Source: Flavihumibacter fluvii
GTDB taxonomy: Bacteria; Bacteroidota; Bacteroidia; Chitinophagales; Chitinophagaceae
Reading direction: 5' to 3'
DNA: 64,000 bases
NCBI RefSeq assembly: GCF_018595675.2
Contig: NZ_CP092333.1
Location: forward strand, 3,248,001 to 3,312,000
A model generated the notes under the pieces. The model saw only the letters and a program-made list of their open reading frames with translations. It did no database searches and was not told the origin of the DNA. Shown piece after piece: positions 1 to 8,073 of this stretch (position 1 is its first letter; the number at the start of each line of letters is the position of its first letter). Position numbers and translations under genes: made by a program.

Positions 1-81
1 ATCTGTTCTTTAAAAATGGTCAATAATCTGAAAATACTACATTCGTCCCGTTCAAAAGTACTAATCTTTTTACGCAACCCC

Positions 82-825
82 ATGCCCGTTCACCATATTG
101 GCCACCGGATCCAGGTACTGGAGACAATAGACAGCTCCAACAACTATGCCATGGCCCTGGTCAGGCAAAAAAAGGCCAGGCACGGTGAAGCCATTTTTGC
201 CCTGGAACAAACGGCAGGAAAAGGCCAGATGGGGCGCCAGTGGACCACCCGGAAAGGCGAAAATATCATCCTGAGTATTGTGCTGGAAACCGCGCTCCTG
301 CAACCAAAAGCACTTTTTTCATTAAGTATGGCGATGGCCTTAGGTAGTTACGATTTTATACACCAACTGGCTGGGGACGAATGCAGCATTAAATGGCCAA
401 ATGATTTATACTGGCGTGACAGAAAGGCAGGGGGGATTTTGATTGAGAATAGCTGGAAAGGAACACACTGGCAGATTGCCATAGTAGGAATAGGGATAAA
501 TATCAATCAGGTTGTTTTTGCTGAAGGCCTGAGAAATCCGGTTTCCCTAAAACAGATCACCGGAAAACCGTTGGACCTGATGGAAGGCGTGAAACAGCTG
601 TGTAGCAGTCTGGAAAATCGCTGGCAACAATTACTTCGTGGCAAAGAAAAAGAGTTGCTGTCCGATTATAATGCGGTCTTATTTGCCCGGGGAACAACCG
701 TTCAACTTCGGGCAAAAAACCAGGTTTATTCAACTGTTATTTTGGGGGTCAATGAAGCAGGGGAATTGCTAACCAGCGATTCCGAAGAAAGGAAATTCCA
801 GGTTGGAGAAGTGGAATGGTTGTAA
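82..825 (+). CDS. birA: Biotin--[acetyl-CoA-carboxylase] ligase
   Basis: Joins biotin to the acceptor lysine of biotin carboxyl carrier proteins through biotinyl-AMP, in the cytoplasm. The 247-residue product shows the ligase signatures in order: a GKGQMGRQW loop (the family GRGRxGR loop), KWPNDLYW, KAGGILIE and VGIGININ, then a short SH3-like C-terminal region. It lacks the N-terminal winged helix of E. coli BirA, so it should be a single-function enzyme without repressor activity, as is common in Bacteroidota. An upstream in-frame ATG at 16 would add 22 residues; the start at 82 fits the usual N-terminus better. Identification is secure; the start is probable. Confidence 0.93.
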   Translation: MPVHHIGHRIQVLETIDSSNNYAMALVRQKKARHGEAIFALEQTAGKGQMGRQWTTRKGENIILSIVLETALLQPKALFSLSMAMALGSYDFIHQLAGDECSIKWPNDLYWRDRKAGGILIENSWKGTHWQIAIVGIGININQVVFAEGLRNPVSLKQITGKPLDLMEGVKQLCSSLENRWQQLLRGKEKELLSDYNAVLFARGTTVQLRAKNQVYSTVILGVNEAGELLTSDSEERKFQVGEVEWL

Positions 826-835
826 GGGAACACGG

Positions 836-864
836 CAGGCAGGCCAGCTAAACTGCCTGTTTTG
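836..864 (+). terminator. Hairpin after birA
   Basis: A 7-bp stem (CAGGCAG 836-842 with CTGCCTG 853-859) is followed by TTTT. It lies between the convergent birA and the small HExxH gene and overlaps the last codons of the latter. It would end birA transcripts; the short T tract makes it modest. Confidence 0.5.
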
Positions 865-1183
865 GGGTAGGATGGAATACAAAATTATCCAGGCTATCAT
901 CCGATTCTGCCGCCCTGGCTTCAACTTCAAAACAGTTTTTGTGATAGCCTTTTTTATATGATTCCATCGCATACAATAACAGGAACCGGAAAAAGCCAAG
1001 TTTTTTGAATTGGCGGACATGGGCAAGTTCATGCCGTAACCAACGTCTGTTACTATGCAATTCAGCCACACTGGTATTGTGTAAATGGATGGTTTTTCCC
1101 AGCACCATGGCCATTTTCTCGGATTTGAGTCGGCGGGCTGCAATTTTAGCCCAAAATGAATTTTCCCGGATCCGGTATTTCAC
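848..1183 (-). CDS. Small DUF4157-like protein with HExxH motif
   Basis: A 111-residue protein with RHELAHVRQF around residues 50-60, which contains the zinc-protease motif HExxH (HELAH). A later Glu-containing segment (FEVEARAAE, near residues 86-94) could supply a third ligand. It resembles short Bacteroidota proteins annotated as DUF4157-like, with a conserved N-terminus (RIRENSFWAKIAARRL). No signal peptide is seen. The start appears to be GTG at 1183. It is the last of three minus-strand genes after the M23 peptidase and the peroxiredoxin, so it may be co-transcribed with them. The fold and motif are seen; actual proteolysis is inference. Confidence 0.7.
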   Translation of the reverse strand: MKYRIRENSFWAKIAARRLKSEKMAMVLGKTIHLHNTSVAELHSNRRWLRHELAHVRQFKKLGFFRFLLLYAMESYKKGYHKNCFEVEARAAESDDSLDNFVFHPTPKQAV

Positions 1184-1240
1184 TTGGTAAATTTTATTGG
1201 CTTTTTGTTGGCTTGAACAAAATTTTTATTCCATATCCAC

Positions 1241-1708
1241 TTAGCCTGCTCCTAATGCAGCGATGATTTCCTCTGCATGTTGCTTGCTTTTTGGCTTAGT
1301 AAATATTTTAAGGATTTTGCCTTTTTCATCGATGACAAAGGTAGTGCGGTGCAATCCCAAGTATTTGCGGCCATATAGTTGTTTTTCACCCCAGACCCCA
1401 TAAATATCAATGATTTTTTTATCGGGATCGGCAACCAATGTAAACGGAAGCTGGTTGCGTGTTTCGAATTTCTTATGGCTTTCAACGGCATCCGGACTTA
1501 TTCCGATCACTTCCAATCCATGCTTTTTGAGCAGTGAATAGTTATCCCTAAGGTTGCAGGCCTGAACAGTACAGGTTGGCGTCATGTCCTGGGGGTAAAA
1601 AAACAAGACAACCCTTTTCCCTTTAAAACCAGAAAGTTTAATGGTTTCACCGTTTTGGTCTTTTCCTGAAAACGCAGGGGCATTATCGCCCGGTTGTAGT
1701 GTGATCAT
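1241..1708 (-). CDS. bcp: Thioredoxin-dependent peroxiredoxin, Bcp type
   Basis: Reduces hydrogen peroxide and organic hydroperoxides with electrons from thioredoxin. At 155 residues it has the size of the BCP/PrxQ subfamily. The segment PTCTVQACNLRDNY carries the peroxidatic Cys within P-T-x-x-C (position taken by the first Cys) and a second Cys five residues later, the typical atypical-2-Cys spacing of Bcp. FFYPQDMTPTC and LHRTTFVIDEKGKI are family hallmarks. It follows the M23 peptidase gene by 38 bp on the same strand, so the two may share a transcript, although no functional link is apparent. Confidence 0.95.
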   Translation of the reverse strand: MITLQPGDNAPAFSGKDQNGETIKLSGFKGKRVVLFFYPQDMTPTCTVQACNLRDNYSLLKKHGLEVIGISPDAVESHKKFETRNQLPFTLVADPDKKIIDIYGVWGEKQLYGRKYLGLHRTTFVIDEKGKILKIFTKPKSKQHAEEIIAALGAG

Positions 1709-1746
1709 ATTATAATATGCAATGTGGGCCGTTCACTGTTAAACTT

Positions 1747-3444
1747 TTACCTGTTGAAATTAATTTGTTTTTCAGTCCTGTTACCTGCTTCGTCCTCAGC
1801 AACAATTTTAAGCGTATGGGCACCTGGTGGGCATTTCTCATCAAATCTATAATGGAAATACTTCGCTTTGTCATTGGTGAAGCGGATCCATTTCCCATCA
1901 ATTTCCGTGCGCACGACTTTCCATTCTTCCAGATTATCGGTAACAGTAAATGATAACCGGGCAGCCCTGGTTAAGTTCGCTCCTTCAGAAAATCCTATCG
2001 GAATAATAACAGGTGCATCCATGTCAACCACCAGCTGGAAGCTGCCAAAGTCACGGAATTTCGCCATAGCCCAGTTCTTTTGCCAGCTCACTTTTTGTAC
2101 GTCTTTTTTAGTGCCCGCGAATCGTTGCATAACCAACCGGTTGCGCTGGTCCGGTGTAATGTCAGATAAAGGTAGTATCCTTACCACTATGGAATCCTGC
2201 AAAGGTATATGGGTAGCTCCGATCGTATGAATGGCAGAAACAACAGAAGAGACAGTAGAAGGTGATTTTTTGTAACCAACCGAGACTGAATCATACAAAC
2301 TCCTTTCGCCAATGATGAATTCACAATCCTGGGATTCAAACACATCCACCATCATCGGATAAAATCGTTTACCCGGAGCCGGTTGTGGGGAAAGAGCTTT
2401 TCCGTTATATTGAACAGTGGTTGAAACCCGGGAAGCATTTCCATAGGCATCTTTCACCACCACTTCGACCTTGTGCGGTTGACCGTCGCTAAGGTCAAGC
2501 ACCCCGTCCCCGCTAAACCGGGTATAGATGGAATGGATATAGCCGGGCAGTTCACTGAGATGTTGCAGGTACGCGCCACCGTTGGCTTTATTCTTATAAT
2601 CGATATGTGCATTGAGGTAACGTGTATTGGAATAAGACACTTCATTCATGCGAAACCCAACAATGGCAGAATCATTATTAAACAGCACCGCTTCAAAAAT
2701 GCCATTTTGGTTGGTTGATCCGGAATGGGTATCGTAAGCTGAAATACCCAGGCTGATTTTTGGCGTGGAAACTGTTTGTGCGGCTGCGGTATAACTGCCG
2801 TTCCCTTTCGAAGCAACGGGGATCATTTTAGGGGATTGTTCATACACACTGCGGGTTCTGTCATATAGTGCCAGCCGGATGACGGAAGGCTTTGTATCAT
2901 CGGTGAGGGGGAAACCAAATAACATAGGATTCAAGTTCACATCGTCGGCCGTCCTGCGAAGTTCAAAATGCAGGTGTGGCGCCTGGGATCCGCCAGCATT
3001 TCCGCTATAGGCAATAAAATCCCCCTTTTTAACCGGGAATAAAATGGGCGATAATTCTTCATAGAGTGACCATGATTCCTTCTCATACTGTTTTTGCTTT
3101 ACCCAGTTTTCCAGTGCAGGGAAAAAATCATTCAGGTGGCAGTATACGGTCGTATAGCCATTTGGGTGGGTAATATAAATGGCCCTTCCGAATCCGAAGG
3201 GTTCAATTTTAATCCGGGAAACATAACCATCTGCCGCAGCCTGCACTGGCAGGTTCTCGCGCTTCAGTGTTTTCAGGTCAAGACCCATATGATAATGATT
3301 GGGGCGGAGTTCCCCGAAATTACCACTGAGGTCAATGGGGATATTCAGGGGATTCCTGAAATAGCCTTTCGGATATTCGGGTAGTCCGGGGTATTGGGCA
3401 ACAACATTCAATGAAATCAAAAGGAAAAAAAAGAAGAGCCGCAT
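1747..3444 (-). CDS. M23 family metallopeptidase (cell-wall endopeptidase)
   Basis: A 565-residue exported protein. The N-terminus (MRLFFFFLLISLNVVAQ) is a signal peptide. A LytM/M23 domain follows at about residues 45-180: HYHMGLDLKT holds the first zinc ligands (H-x-G-x-D), THPNGYTTVYCHL is the central strand, and HLHFELR supplies the last metal and catalytic His. Such enzymes cut peptide crosslinks in peptidoglycan. The long C-terminal part (about 190-565) looks like repeated beta-sandwich segments (EDEAGNRT near the end is Ig-like), as in Bacteroidota M23 proteins. It is the first gene of the minus-strand run leading to bcp. All catalytic residues appear intact. Confidence 0.93.
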   Translation of the reverse strand: MRLFFFFLLISLNVVAQYPGLPEYPKGYFRNPLNIPIDLSGNFGELRPNHYHMGLDLKTLKRENLPVQAAADGYVSRIKIEPFGFGRAIYITHPNGYTTVYCHLNDFFPALENWVKQKQYEKESWSLYEELSPILFPVKKGDFIAYSGNAGGSQAPHLHFELRRTADDVNLNPMLFGFPLTDDTKPSVIRLALYDRTRSVYEQSPKMIPVASKGNGSYTAAAQTVSTPKISLGISAYDTHSGSTNQNGIFEAVLFNNDSAIVGFRMNEVSYSNTRYLNAHIDYKNKANGGAYLQHLSELPGYIHSIYTRFSGDGVLDLSDGQPHKVEVVVKDAYGNASRVSTTVQYNGKALSPQPAPGKRFYPMMVDVFESQDCEFIIGERSLYDSVSVGYKKSPSTVSSVVSAIHTIGATHIPLQDSIVVRILPLSDITPDQRNRLVMQRFAGTKKDVQKVSWQKNWAMAKFRDFGSFQLVVDMDAPVIIPIGFSEGANLTRAARLSFTVTDNLEEWKVVRTEIDGKWIRFTNDKAKYFHYRFDEKCPPGAHTLKIVAEDEAGNRTEKQINFNR

Positions 3445-3480
3445 TAACTGGAATTTTTGGAAGGCACGAAGATAGGAAAG

Positions 3481-3514
3481 AGTAAGCAGGGAGCACCAGG
3501 CAAGGAGCAGGTTG
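3481..3514 (+). repeat. Heptamer tandem repeat, copy A
   Basis: Four 7-bp units follow one another from 3481: AGTAAGC, AGGGAGC, ACCAGGC, AAGGAGC, then AGGTTG. All units end in GC. The same AGNNAGC unit recurs at 3741, 49283 and 49460. It lies between the M23 peptidase gene and the small membrane protein gene. Confidence 0.5.
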
Positions 3515-3544
3515 TATGGTGTATATTCGGGGACAAGTATTTTT

Positions 3545-3724
3545 ATGCGCCTTATTCAATATAGATACCTGATCAGTGTAATCATTGGTGGCTGCCTGAT
3601 AAGCTATGGCGCTTTTTTGTTTATCAAAGGTGATAAAGCGAGTGCCCGTGCTTTTATCATCTGGGGCAGTTTGAGTATTGCATTTAGCCTGGTGCTGAAA
3701 AAATTGCTGGCGGGAAAAAAATAA
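3545..3724 (+). CDS. Small membrane protein, unknown function
   Basis: A 59-residue product starting at ATG 3545 (MRLIQYRYLISVIIGGCLISYG) with two predicted membrane segments, roughly residues 8-27 and 37-53, and a basic C-terminus (LKKLLAGKK). A TATATTCG element at 3522-3529 could be its -7 box, which favours this start over an in-frame codon at 3512. I do not recognise a family. It is transcribed divergently from the M23 peptidase. Length, hydrophobic pattern and a plausible promoter support a real gene, but only moderately. Confidence 0.5.
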   Translation: MRLIQYRYLISVIIGGCLISYGAFLFIKGDKASARAFIIWGSLSIAFSLVLKKLLAGKK

Positions 3725-3740
3725 CCCCTTCACTGTTTTG

Positions 3741-3770
3741 GCACTGCTTACTGCTACCTGTTCGCTGCCC
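3741..3770 (-). repeat. Heptamer tandem repeat, copy B
   Basis: Read on the minus strand: AGCGAAC, AGGTAGC, AGTAAGC, AGTGC, i.e. three full 7-bp units and a part. Same unit family as at 3481, 49283 and 49460. The rest of the 3725-3933 gap holds AT-rich sequence without recognisable features. Confidence 0.5.
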
Positions 3771-3933
3771 TTTAATTTAGTTGCTTAAACAACTTGTTAA
3801 ATTCCTGTAAATGCCAACAAAAATTATCTGATTTTGTAAATTATGGAACAGCGTTTGTAATAATAGTTATGTCTTAATGAAAGAAAGGCAAACTGGTTAG
3901 CAGCAGCATTTAGTCAAAGCGAAAAAAGTGGGT

Positions 3934-4149
3934 ATGAAAAGATTTCAACAAAAAGCCGTCATTATGATCGCGGTAGTAGTTGGTTCATTAATCGGGGCTG
4001 TAAAAGGCCAGGAAGCCAGGCAAAGGTGGATGTTCAAGGTCCTGAGTAAACAGGATGAGCGTCTAAGCCGTGCTGTTCGTAAATCCGAAGCACGTAAGGG
4101 CAAGATTTTGCTGGATGATATCGAAATGGCCGCCTACCATAAAAGTTAA
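3934..4149 (+). CDS. Small exported protein, unknown function
   Basis: A 71-residue product beginning MKRFQQKAVIMIAVVVGSLIGAVKGQEA, a good signal peptide with a likely cut near VKG or GQ. The mature part of about 45 residues is very charged (KVLSKQDERLSRAVRKSEARKGK). I do not recognise a family. It has its own strong terminator directly after the stop, which argues that the region is a transcribed unit. A GTG two codons upstream (3928) is an alternative start. Confidence 0.5.
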   Translation: MKRFQQKAVIMIAVVVGSLIGAVKGQEARQRWMFKVLSKQDERLSRAVRKSEARKGKILLDDIEMAAYHKS

Positions 4150-4174
4150 AGCAATCGAGTTATTATAATATTGC

Positions 4175-4203
4175 GGCCCTTACTTCGGTGAGGGCCTTTT
4201 TTT
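4175..4203 (+). terminator. Rho-independent terminator, TTCG tetraloop
   Basis: A 9-bp stem (GGCCCTTAC 4175-4183 with GTGAGGGCC 4188-4196, one G-T pair) closes a TTCG loop and is followed by seven T. It ends the small exported protein gene and separates it from carB. Confidence 0.9.
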
Positions 4204-4255
4204 GCCTAATTATACCCTCAGAAAAAATATTCTCGGAAAATCCTTTCCCGGGCCT

Positions 4256-4284
4256 TACTTTTGCGGAATTTATTTTTCCGCAAA
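4256..4284 (+). promoter_or_regulatory. carB -7 element with overlapping palindrome
   Basis: TACTTTTG at 4256-4263 fits the Bacteroidota -7 consensus TAnnTTTG. No clear -33 TTTG is seen at the usual distance. A perfect 9-bp inverted repeat (TTTGCGGAA 4260-4268, TTCCGCAAA 4276-4284, 7-bp spacer) overlaps the end of the -7 box, the expected start of transcription and the base next to the carB ATG. This placement suits an operator. The promoter is family knowledge applied to sequence; the operator role is inference. Confidence 0.5.
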
Positions 4285-4285
4285 C

Positions 4286-7111
4286 ATGCCAAAAGACAAC
4301 TCCATCAAATCTGTCCTGATTATCGGTTCAGGACCCATTATTATCGGACAAGCCTGTGAATTTGACTATTCCGGAACCCAGGCTGCCAGAAGCCTGCGTG
4401 AAGAGGGGATCAAGGTCATCCTGATCAACAGCAACCCGGCCACTATCATGACCGATCCGATGATGGCTGATAAGGTTTACCTGCTTCCGCTAACCGCTGA
4501 AAGTATTGAACAGATCCTCGAGGAAAACGATATCGATGCAGTACTTCCTACAATGGGTGGACAAACTGCCCTGAACCTGGCGAAAGAAGCTGAGGACCTT
4601 GGTATCTGGGAAAAATATAATGTACGGCTGATAGGGGTGGATATTAAAGCGATTGATAAAGCCGAAGACCGCGAGAAATTCCGGCAATGGATGATCCAAT
4701 TGGGCGTTCCGGTGGCTACGGCAAAAACTGCAAATAGTTATCTCGAAGGAAAGGAATTTGCCCAGGAAATTGGTTTTCCATTGGTGATCCGGCCGTCTTT
4801 CACACTAGGCGGAACCGGTGGCGGTTTTGTCCATGGTAAAGAAGACCTCGATGAGGCCCTGAACCGCGGACTACAGGCCTCTCCTATTCATGAAGTACTA
4901 GTTGAAAAGGCCGTTCTTGGCTGGAAAGAATTTGAACTGGAATTGTTACGCGATGCCAACGATAATGTGGTAATCATCTGTACTGTAGAGAATTTTGATC
5001 CTATGGGTGTGCATACAGGCGACTCAATTACCGTTGCACCTGCTATGACCCTTAGCGATACCGCTTTTCAGCTGATGCGCAATACTGCCATTAATATGAT
5101 GCGCGACCTCGGTAATTTTGCTGGTGGATGTAACGTACAGTTTGCCCTGAACCCCGCCACTGAAGAAATTATCGCCATTGAAATAAATCCGCGGGTTAGC
5201 CGATCTTCTGCACTGGCCTCCAAAGCAACTGGTTACCCTATTGCAAAGATTGCCGCAAAACTGGCGATCGGGTATAATCTCGATGAATTGGAAAACCAGA
5301 TCACAAAAAGCACTTCTGCTTATTTCGAGCCTGCGCTCGATTATGTAATCGTGAAGATCCCACGCTGGAACTTCGATAAATTCAAAGGGGCTGATGATAC
5401 CCTCGGACTACAGATGAAAAGTGTTGGTGAAGTGATGGCCATTGGACGCAGTTTTACCGAAGCCGTTCAGAAAGCCTGCCAGAGCCTCGAAAACAATGCA
5501 GTTGGATTGGGCTACTATGGTAAAAGCCAGATGCACGCCGAAGAGTTGATTGAATACATCAAGACCCCGAAATGGGACCGCATCTTCCGAATCAAAGATG
5601 CACTGATGCTTGGTGTAAGCATCAACACTATTGTAAAAGCAACAAATGGCATAGACAGGTGGTTCCTGTATGAGATCCAGAAGATCTGCCTGATTGAAAA
5701 AGAAATCGCCAAATATAAAATGGCCACTATTCCCCTGGAGCTGATCAGGGAAGCCAAGGTTCATGGATTCGGTGATGAACAAATCTGCCGGATCATGCAG
5801 GATGGACATGAAGATGACTTATATGAGAAAAGAAAGGCGGCTGGCATTCGCCGGGTATTCAAAATGGTAGATACCTGCAGCGCTGAATTTGAAGCAAAAA
5901 CGCCATATTTCTATTCCACTTTTGAAGAAGGTGGCGCCAATGAAAGTATCCCCACTGATAAAAAGAAGGTCGTAGTACTTGGTTCGGGCCCGAACAGGAT
6001 CGGCCAGGGTATAGAGTTCGATTATTGTTGTGTACATGGTTTACTGGCTATTAAGGAATCCGGTTTTGAAGCCATTATGGTGAACTGTAACCCGGAAACT
6101 GTATCCACTGATTTTGATATTGCCGATAAATTGTATTTCGAACCAGTATATTGGGAGCACCTTTGGGAGATTATCGAACACGAAAAGCCCGAAGGTGTGA
6201 TCGTACAATTAGGTGGACAAACTGCTCTCAAACTGGCTGAGCGCCTGCATGCAAAAGGGATTAAGATCATTGGAACTTCTTTCGATAATATGGATATCGC
6301 CGAAGACCGTGGCCGGTTCAGTGATATGCTGAAAGAACTGGAAATTCCTTACCCTGAATATGGAACTGCTTTTGATGTAGATGAAGCTGTTCAGGTGGCC
6401 AACCGGGTAGGTTATCCAGTATTGGTGCGGCCTTCTTACGTATTAGGTGGACAAAGAATGCGGATTGTGATCAATGATGAAGAGGTGGAAAAAGCTGTTG
6501 TGAGCCTGCTGAAACATATTCCGGGTAATAAAATCCTGATCGATCATTTCCTGGACCGTTGCCAGGAAGCTGAAGTGGATGCCATTTTCGATGGTGAAAA
6601 CTTCCATGTAATGGGTGTAATGGAACATATTGAACCAGCAGGCATACATTCAGGTGATTCAAATGCAGTTCTGCCAGCCTTCAACCTTACTCCACTGGAA
6701 GTAACTACCCTGGAATATTATTCCGAAAAAATTGCCCGGGCACTAAATATAAAAGGACTGATCAATATACAGTTTGCCATTAAAAACGGGAAAGTATATG
6801 TGATTGAAGCTAACCCCAGGGCTTCCCGAACCACTCCTTTCATTGCAAAAGCTTACCAGATTCCCTACCTGAACGTAGCCACTAAAGTGATGCTTGGTGT
6901 AAAAAAACTCACTGATTTCACTTTTGAGAAAAAACTGAAAGGGTTTGCAATCAAGGAACCAGTTTTCAGCTTTAACAAGTTTCCGGGTGTAAATAAAGAA
7001 CTGGGCCCAGAAATGAAGAGTACCGGAGAAGCCATCCGCTTCGTGAAAGACCTTCGCGACCCTTATTTCCGCCAACTCTATAAGGACCGGAGCATGTACC
7101 TCAGTAAATAA
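4286..7111 (+). CDS. carB: Carbamoyl-phosphate synthase large subunit, no MGS domain
   Basis: Makes carbamoyl phosphate from bicarbonate, ammonia (from the CarA glutaminase subunit) and two ATP, for arginine and pyrimidine synthesis. The protein has two homologous halves, each with a pre-ATP-grasp start ([20 protein letters not shown] and [20 protein letters not shown]) and an ATP-grasp core ([20 protein letters not shown] and [15 protein letters not shown]), joined by the helical oligomerisation segment. It ends at 941 residues (RSMYLSK), about 130 short of the E. coli enzyme, so the C-terminal MGS-like allosteric domain is missing. The ATG at 4286 is chosen because the upstream extension crosses a terminator and promoter. 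carA is not in the window. Confidence 0.95.
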   Translation: MPKDNSIKSVLIIGSGPIIIGQACEFDYSGTQAARSLREEGIKVILINSNPATIMTDPMMADKVYLLPLTAESIEQILEENDIDAVLPTMGGQTALNLAKEAEDLGIWEKYNVRLIGVDIKAIDKAEDREKFRQWMIQLGVPVATAKTANSYLEGKEFAQEIGFPLVIRPSFTLGGTGGGFVHGKEDLDEALNRGLQASPIHEVLVEKAVLGWKEFELELLRDANDNVVIICTVENFDPMGVHTGDSITVAPAMTLSDTAFQLMRNTAINMMRDLGNFAGGCNVQFALNPATEEIIAIEINPRVSRSSALASKATGYPIAKIAAKLAIGYNLDELENQITKSTSAYFEPALDYVIVKIPRWNFDKFKGADDTLGLQMKSVGEVMAIGRSFTEAVQKACQSLENNAVGLGYYGKSQMHAEELIEYIKTPKWDRIFRIKDALMLGVSINTIVKATNGIDRWFLYEIQKICLIEKEIAKYKMATIPLELIREAKVHGFGDEQICRIMQDGHEDDLYEKRKAAGIRRVFKMVDTCSAEFEAKTPYFYSTFEEGGANESIPTDKKKVVVLGSGPNRIGQGIEFDYCCVHGLLAIKESGFEAIMVNCNPETVSTDFDIADKLYFEPVYWEHLWEIIEHEKPEGVIVQLGGQTALKLAERLHAKGIKIIGTSFDNMDIAEDRGRFSDMLKELEIPYPEYGTAFDVDEAVQVANRVGYPVLVRPSYVLGGQRMRIVINDEEVEKAVVSLLKHIPGNKILIDHFLDRCQEAEVDAIFDGENFHVMGVMEHIEPAGIHSGDSNAVLPAFNLTPLEVTTLEYYSEKIARALNIKGLINIQFAIKNGKVYVIEANPRASRTTPFIAKAYQIPYLNVATKVMLGVKKLTDFTFEKKLKGFAIKEPVFSFNKFPGVNKELGPEMKSTGEAIRFVKDLRDPYFRQLYKDRSMYLSK

Positions 7112-7123
7112 TTTCTTTGCTGC

Positions 7124-7167
7124 CCATCACCCGTCTATCGTGGTTAACACTGACTGACGGGTGATGG
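7124..7167 (+). terminator. Inverted repeat after carB
   Basis: A perfect 12-bp stem (CCATCACCCGTC 7124-7135 with GACGGGTGATGG 7156-7167) encloses a 20-nt loop. It lies 12 bp after the carB stop. There is no T tract, so it may protect the transcript end or aid termination rather than act as a classical terminator. Confidence 0.4.
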
Positions 7168-7222
7168 CAAACCAAATGCCTGTCAAAAGGGCATTTTCAT
7201 TTATATGGAATGATGTTTGAAC

Positions 7223-7236
7223 ATTGTATATACAAT
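7223..7236. promoter_or_regulatory. Palindrome upstream of nitroreductase
   Basis: ATTGTATATACAAT is a perfect 14-bp palindrome 34 bp before the nitroreductase ATG. Its position suits an operator, but AT-rich palindromes of this size also arise by chance. Confidence 0.3.
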
Positions 7237-7270
7237 TGCTGTTATTACAAAAACAAACAAAACTATAATA

Positions 7271-7918
7271 ATGAACTACTTAGAAGATTTTAACTGGCGG
7301 TACGCCACAAAAAGAATGAACGGCAAACCGGTTCCTGCAGAAGCACTCAATAATATCCTTGAATCTACCCGGCTTGCGCCAACATCCCTTGGTCTTCAGC
7401 CCTTTGATGTAATTGTAGTAGAAGATGCCGAATTGCGTAGGCTGTTATCGCCAGCCATTTACAATCAGCCCCAGGTAAATGAAGGTGCTGCCCTGATCAT
7501 TTTTGCTGCGTGGAAAAAAATTAGTCCAGATAAGGTCGATGCCTATATAAAGAATATCGCCGTTACCAGGAATACTACAGTAGTAGCACTGGAAGGTTTC
7601 AAAAACATGATCCTGGATAGCATTTCCGGGAAATCTGATGACCAGGTTTTTCAGTGGAATGCCCGCCAATCCTATATTGCCCTGGGTTATGCAATAGCCG
7701 CAGCCGCATTTGAAAAAGTGGATAGTACACCCATGGAAGGGTTTAATCCGGCAGAAGTGAACAGAATCCTTGGACTCGAAGAAAAAGGTCTTTCAGCTGT
7801 TTCCATACTGGCCATTGGTTACCGCGATGAAGAAAAGGATTACCTGGCCAATGCACCAAAAGTTCGCCGGCCGGCTGAGAGTTTTTTCACGATCTACGAA
7901 AATGAACCCGTAGCCTGA
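7271..7918 (+). CDS. NAD(P)H-dependent nitroreductase family oxidoreductase
   Basis: A 215-residue FMN-dependent reductase of the NfsB-like type, likely using NAD(P)H to reduce quinones or nitro compounds. Family marks are the FMN-binding start (FNWRYATKRMNGKPVP), LESTRLAPTSLGLQPFDVIV, the mid-region WNARQSYIALGYAIAAAAFE and the C-terminal GYRDEEKD with KVRRPAESFF. The start at 7271 (MNYLEDFNWRYATK) is preferred over an in-frame codon at 7217. A perfect 14-bp palindrome (7223-7236) sits upstream and may be a regulator site. The natural substrate cannot be told from sequence. Confidence 0.9.
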   Translation: MNYLEDFNWRYATKRMNGKPVPAEALNNILESTRLAPTSLGLQPFDVIVVEDAELRRLLSPAIYNQPQVNEGAALIIFAAWKKISPDKVDAYIKNIAVTRNTTVVALEGFKNMILDSISGKSDDQVFQWNARQSYIALGYAIAAAAFEKVDSTPMEGFNPAEVNRILGLEEKGLSAVSILAIGYRDEEKDYLANAPKVRRPAESFFTIYENEPVA

Positions 7919-7940
7919 TACATTGAACACACACATGAGC

Positions 7941-7969
7941 GCCCCCACCATTCGTGGGGGCTTTTTTTT
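7941..7969 (+). terminator. Rho-independent terminator
   Basis: An 8-bp stem (GCCCCCAC 7941-7948 with GTGGGGGC 7954-7961) with a 5-nt loop, followed by a run of eight T. It ends the nitroreductase transcript. Confidence 0.93.
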
Positions 7970-8073
7970 AGTTCACCCAGGGGCAGGGTTAACTGAAGCG
8001 TTCGGGCGAAAACGGGTTAAAGCACGGTTGTCTGGTCAGCATGGTCAGGGTATTTTGGGGCATTTCAAGGACT

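Noticed and set aside
3332-3733. 133-residue open frame on the minus strand
   Set aside because: Overlaps the start of the M23 peptidase gene out of frame and the heptamer repeats; composition is not protein-like.
4202-4285. N-terminal extension of carB
   Set aside because: It would cross the upstream terminator T run and the -7 element; the ATG at 4286 fits the family N-terminus.
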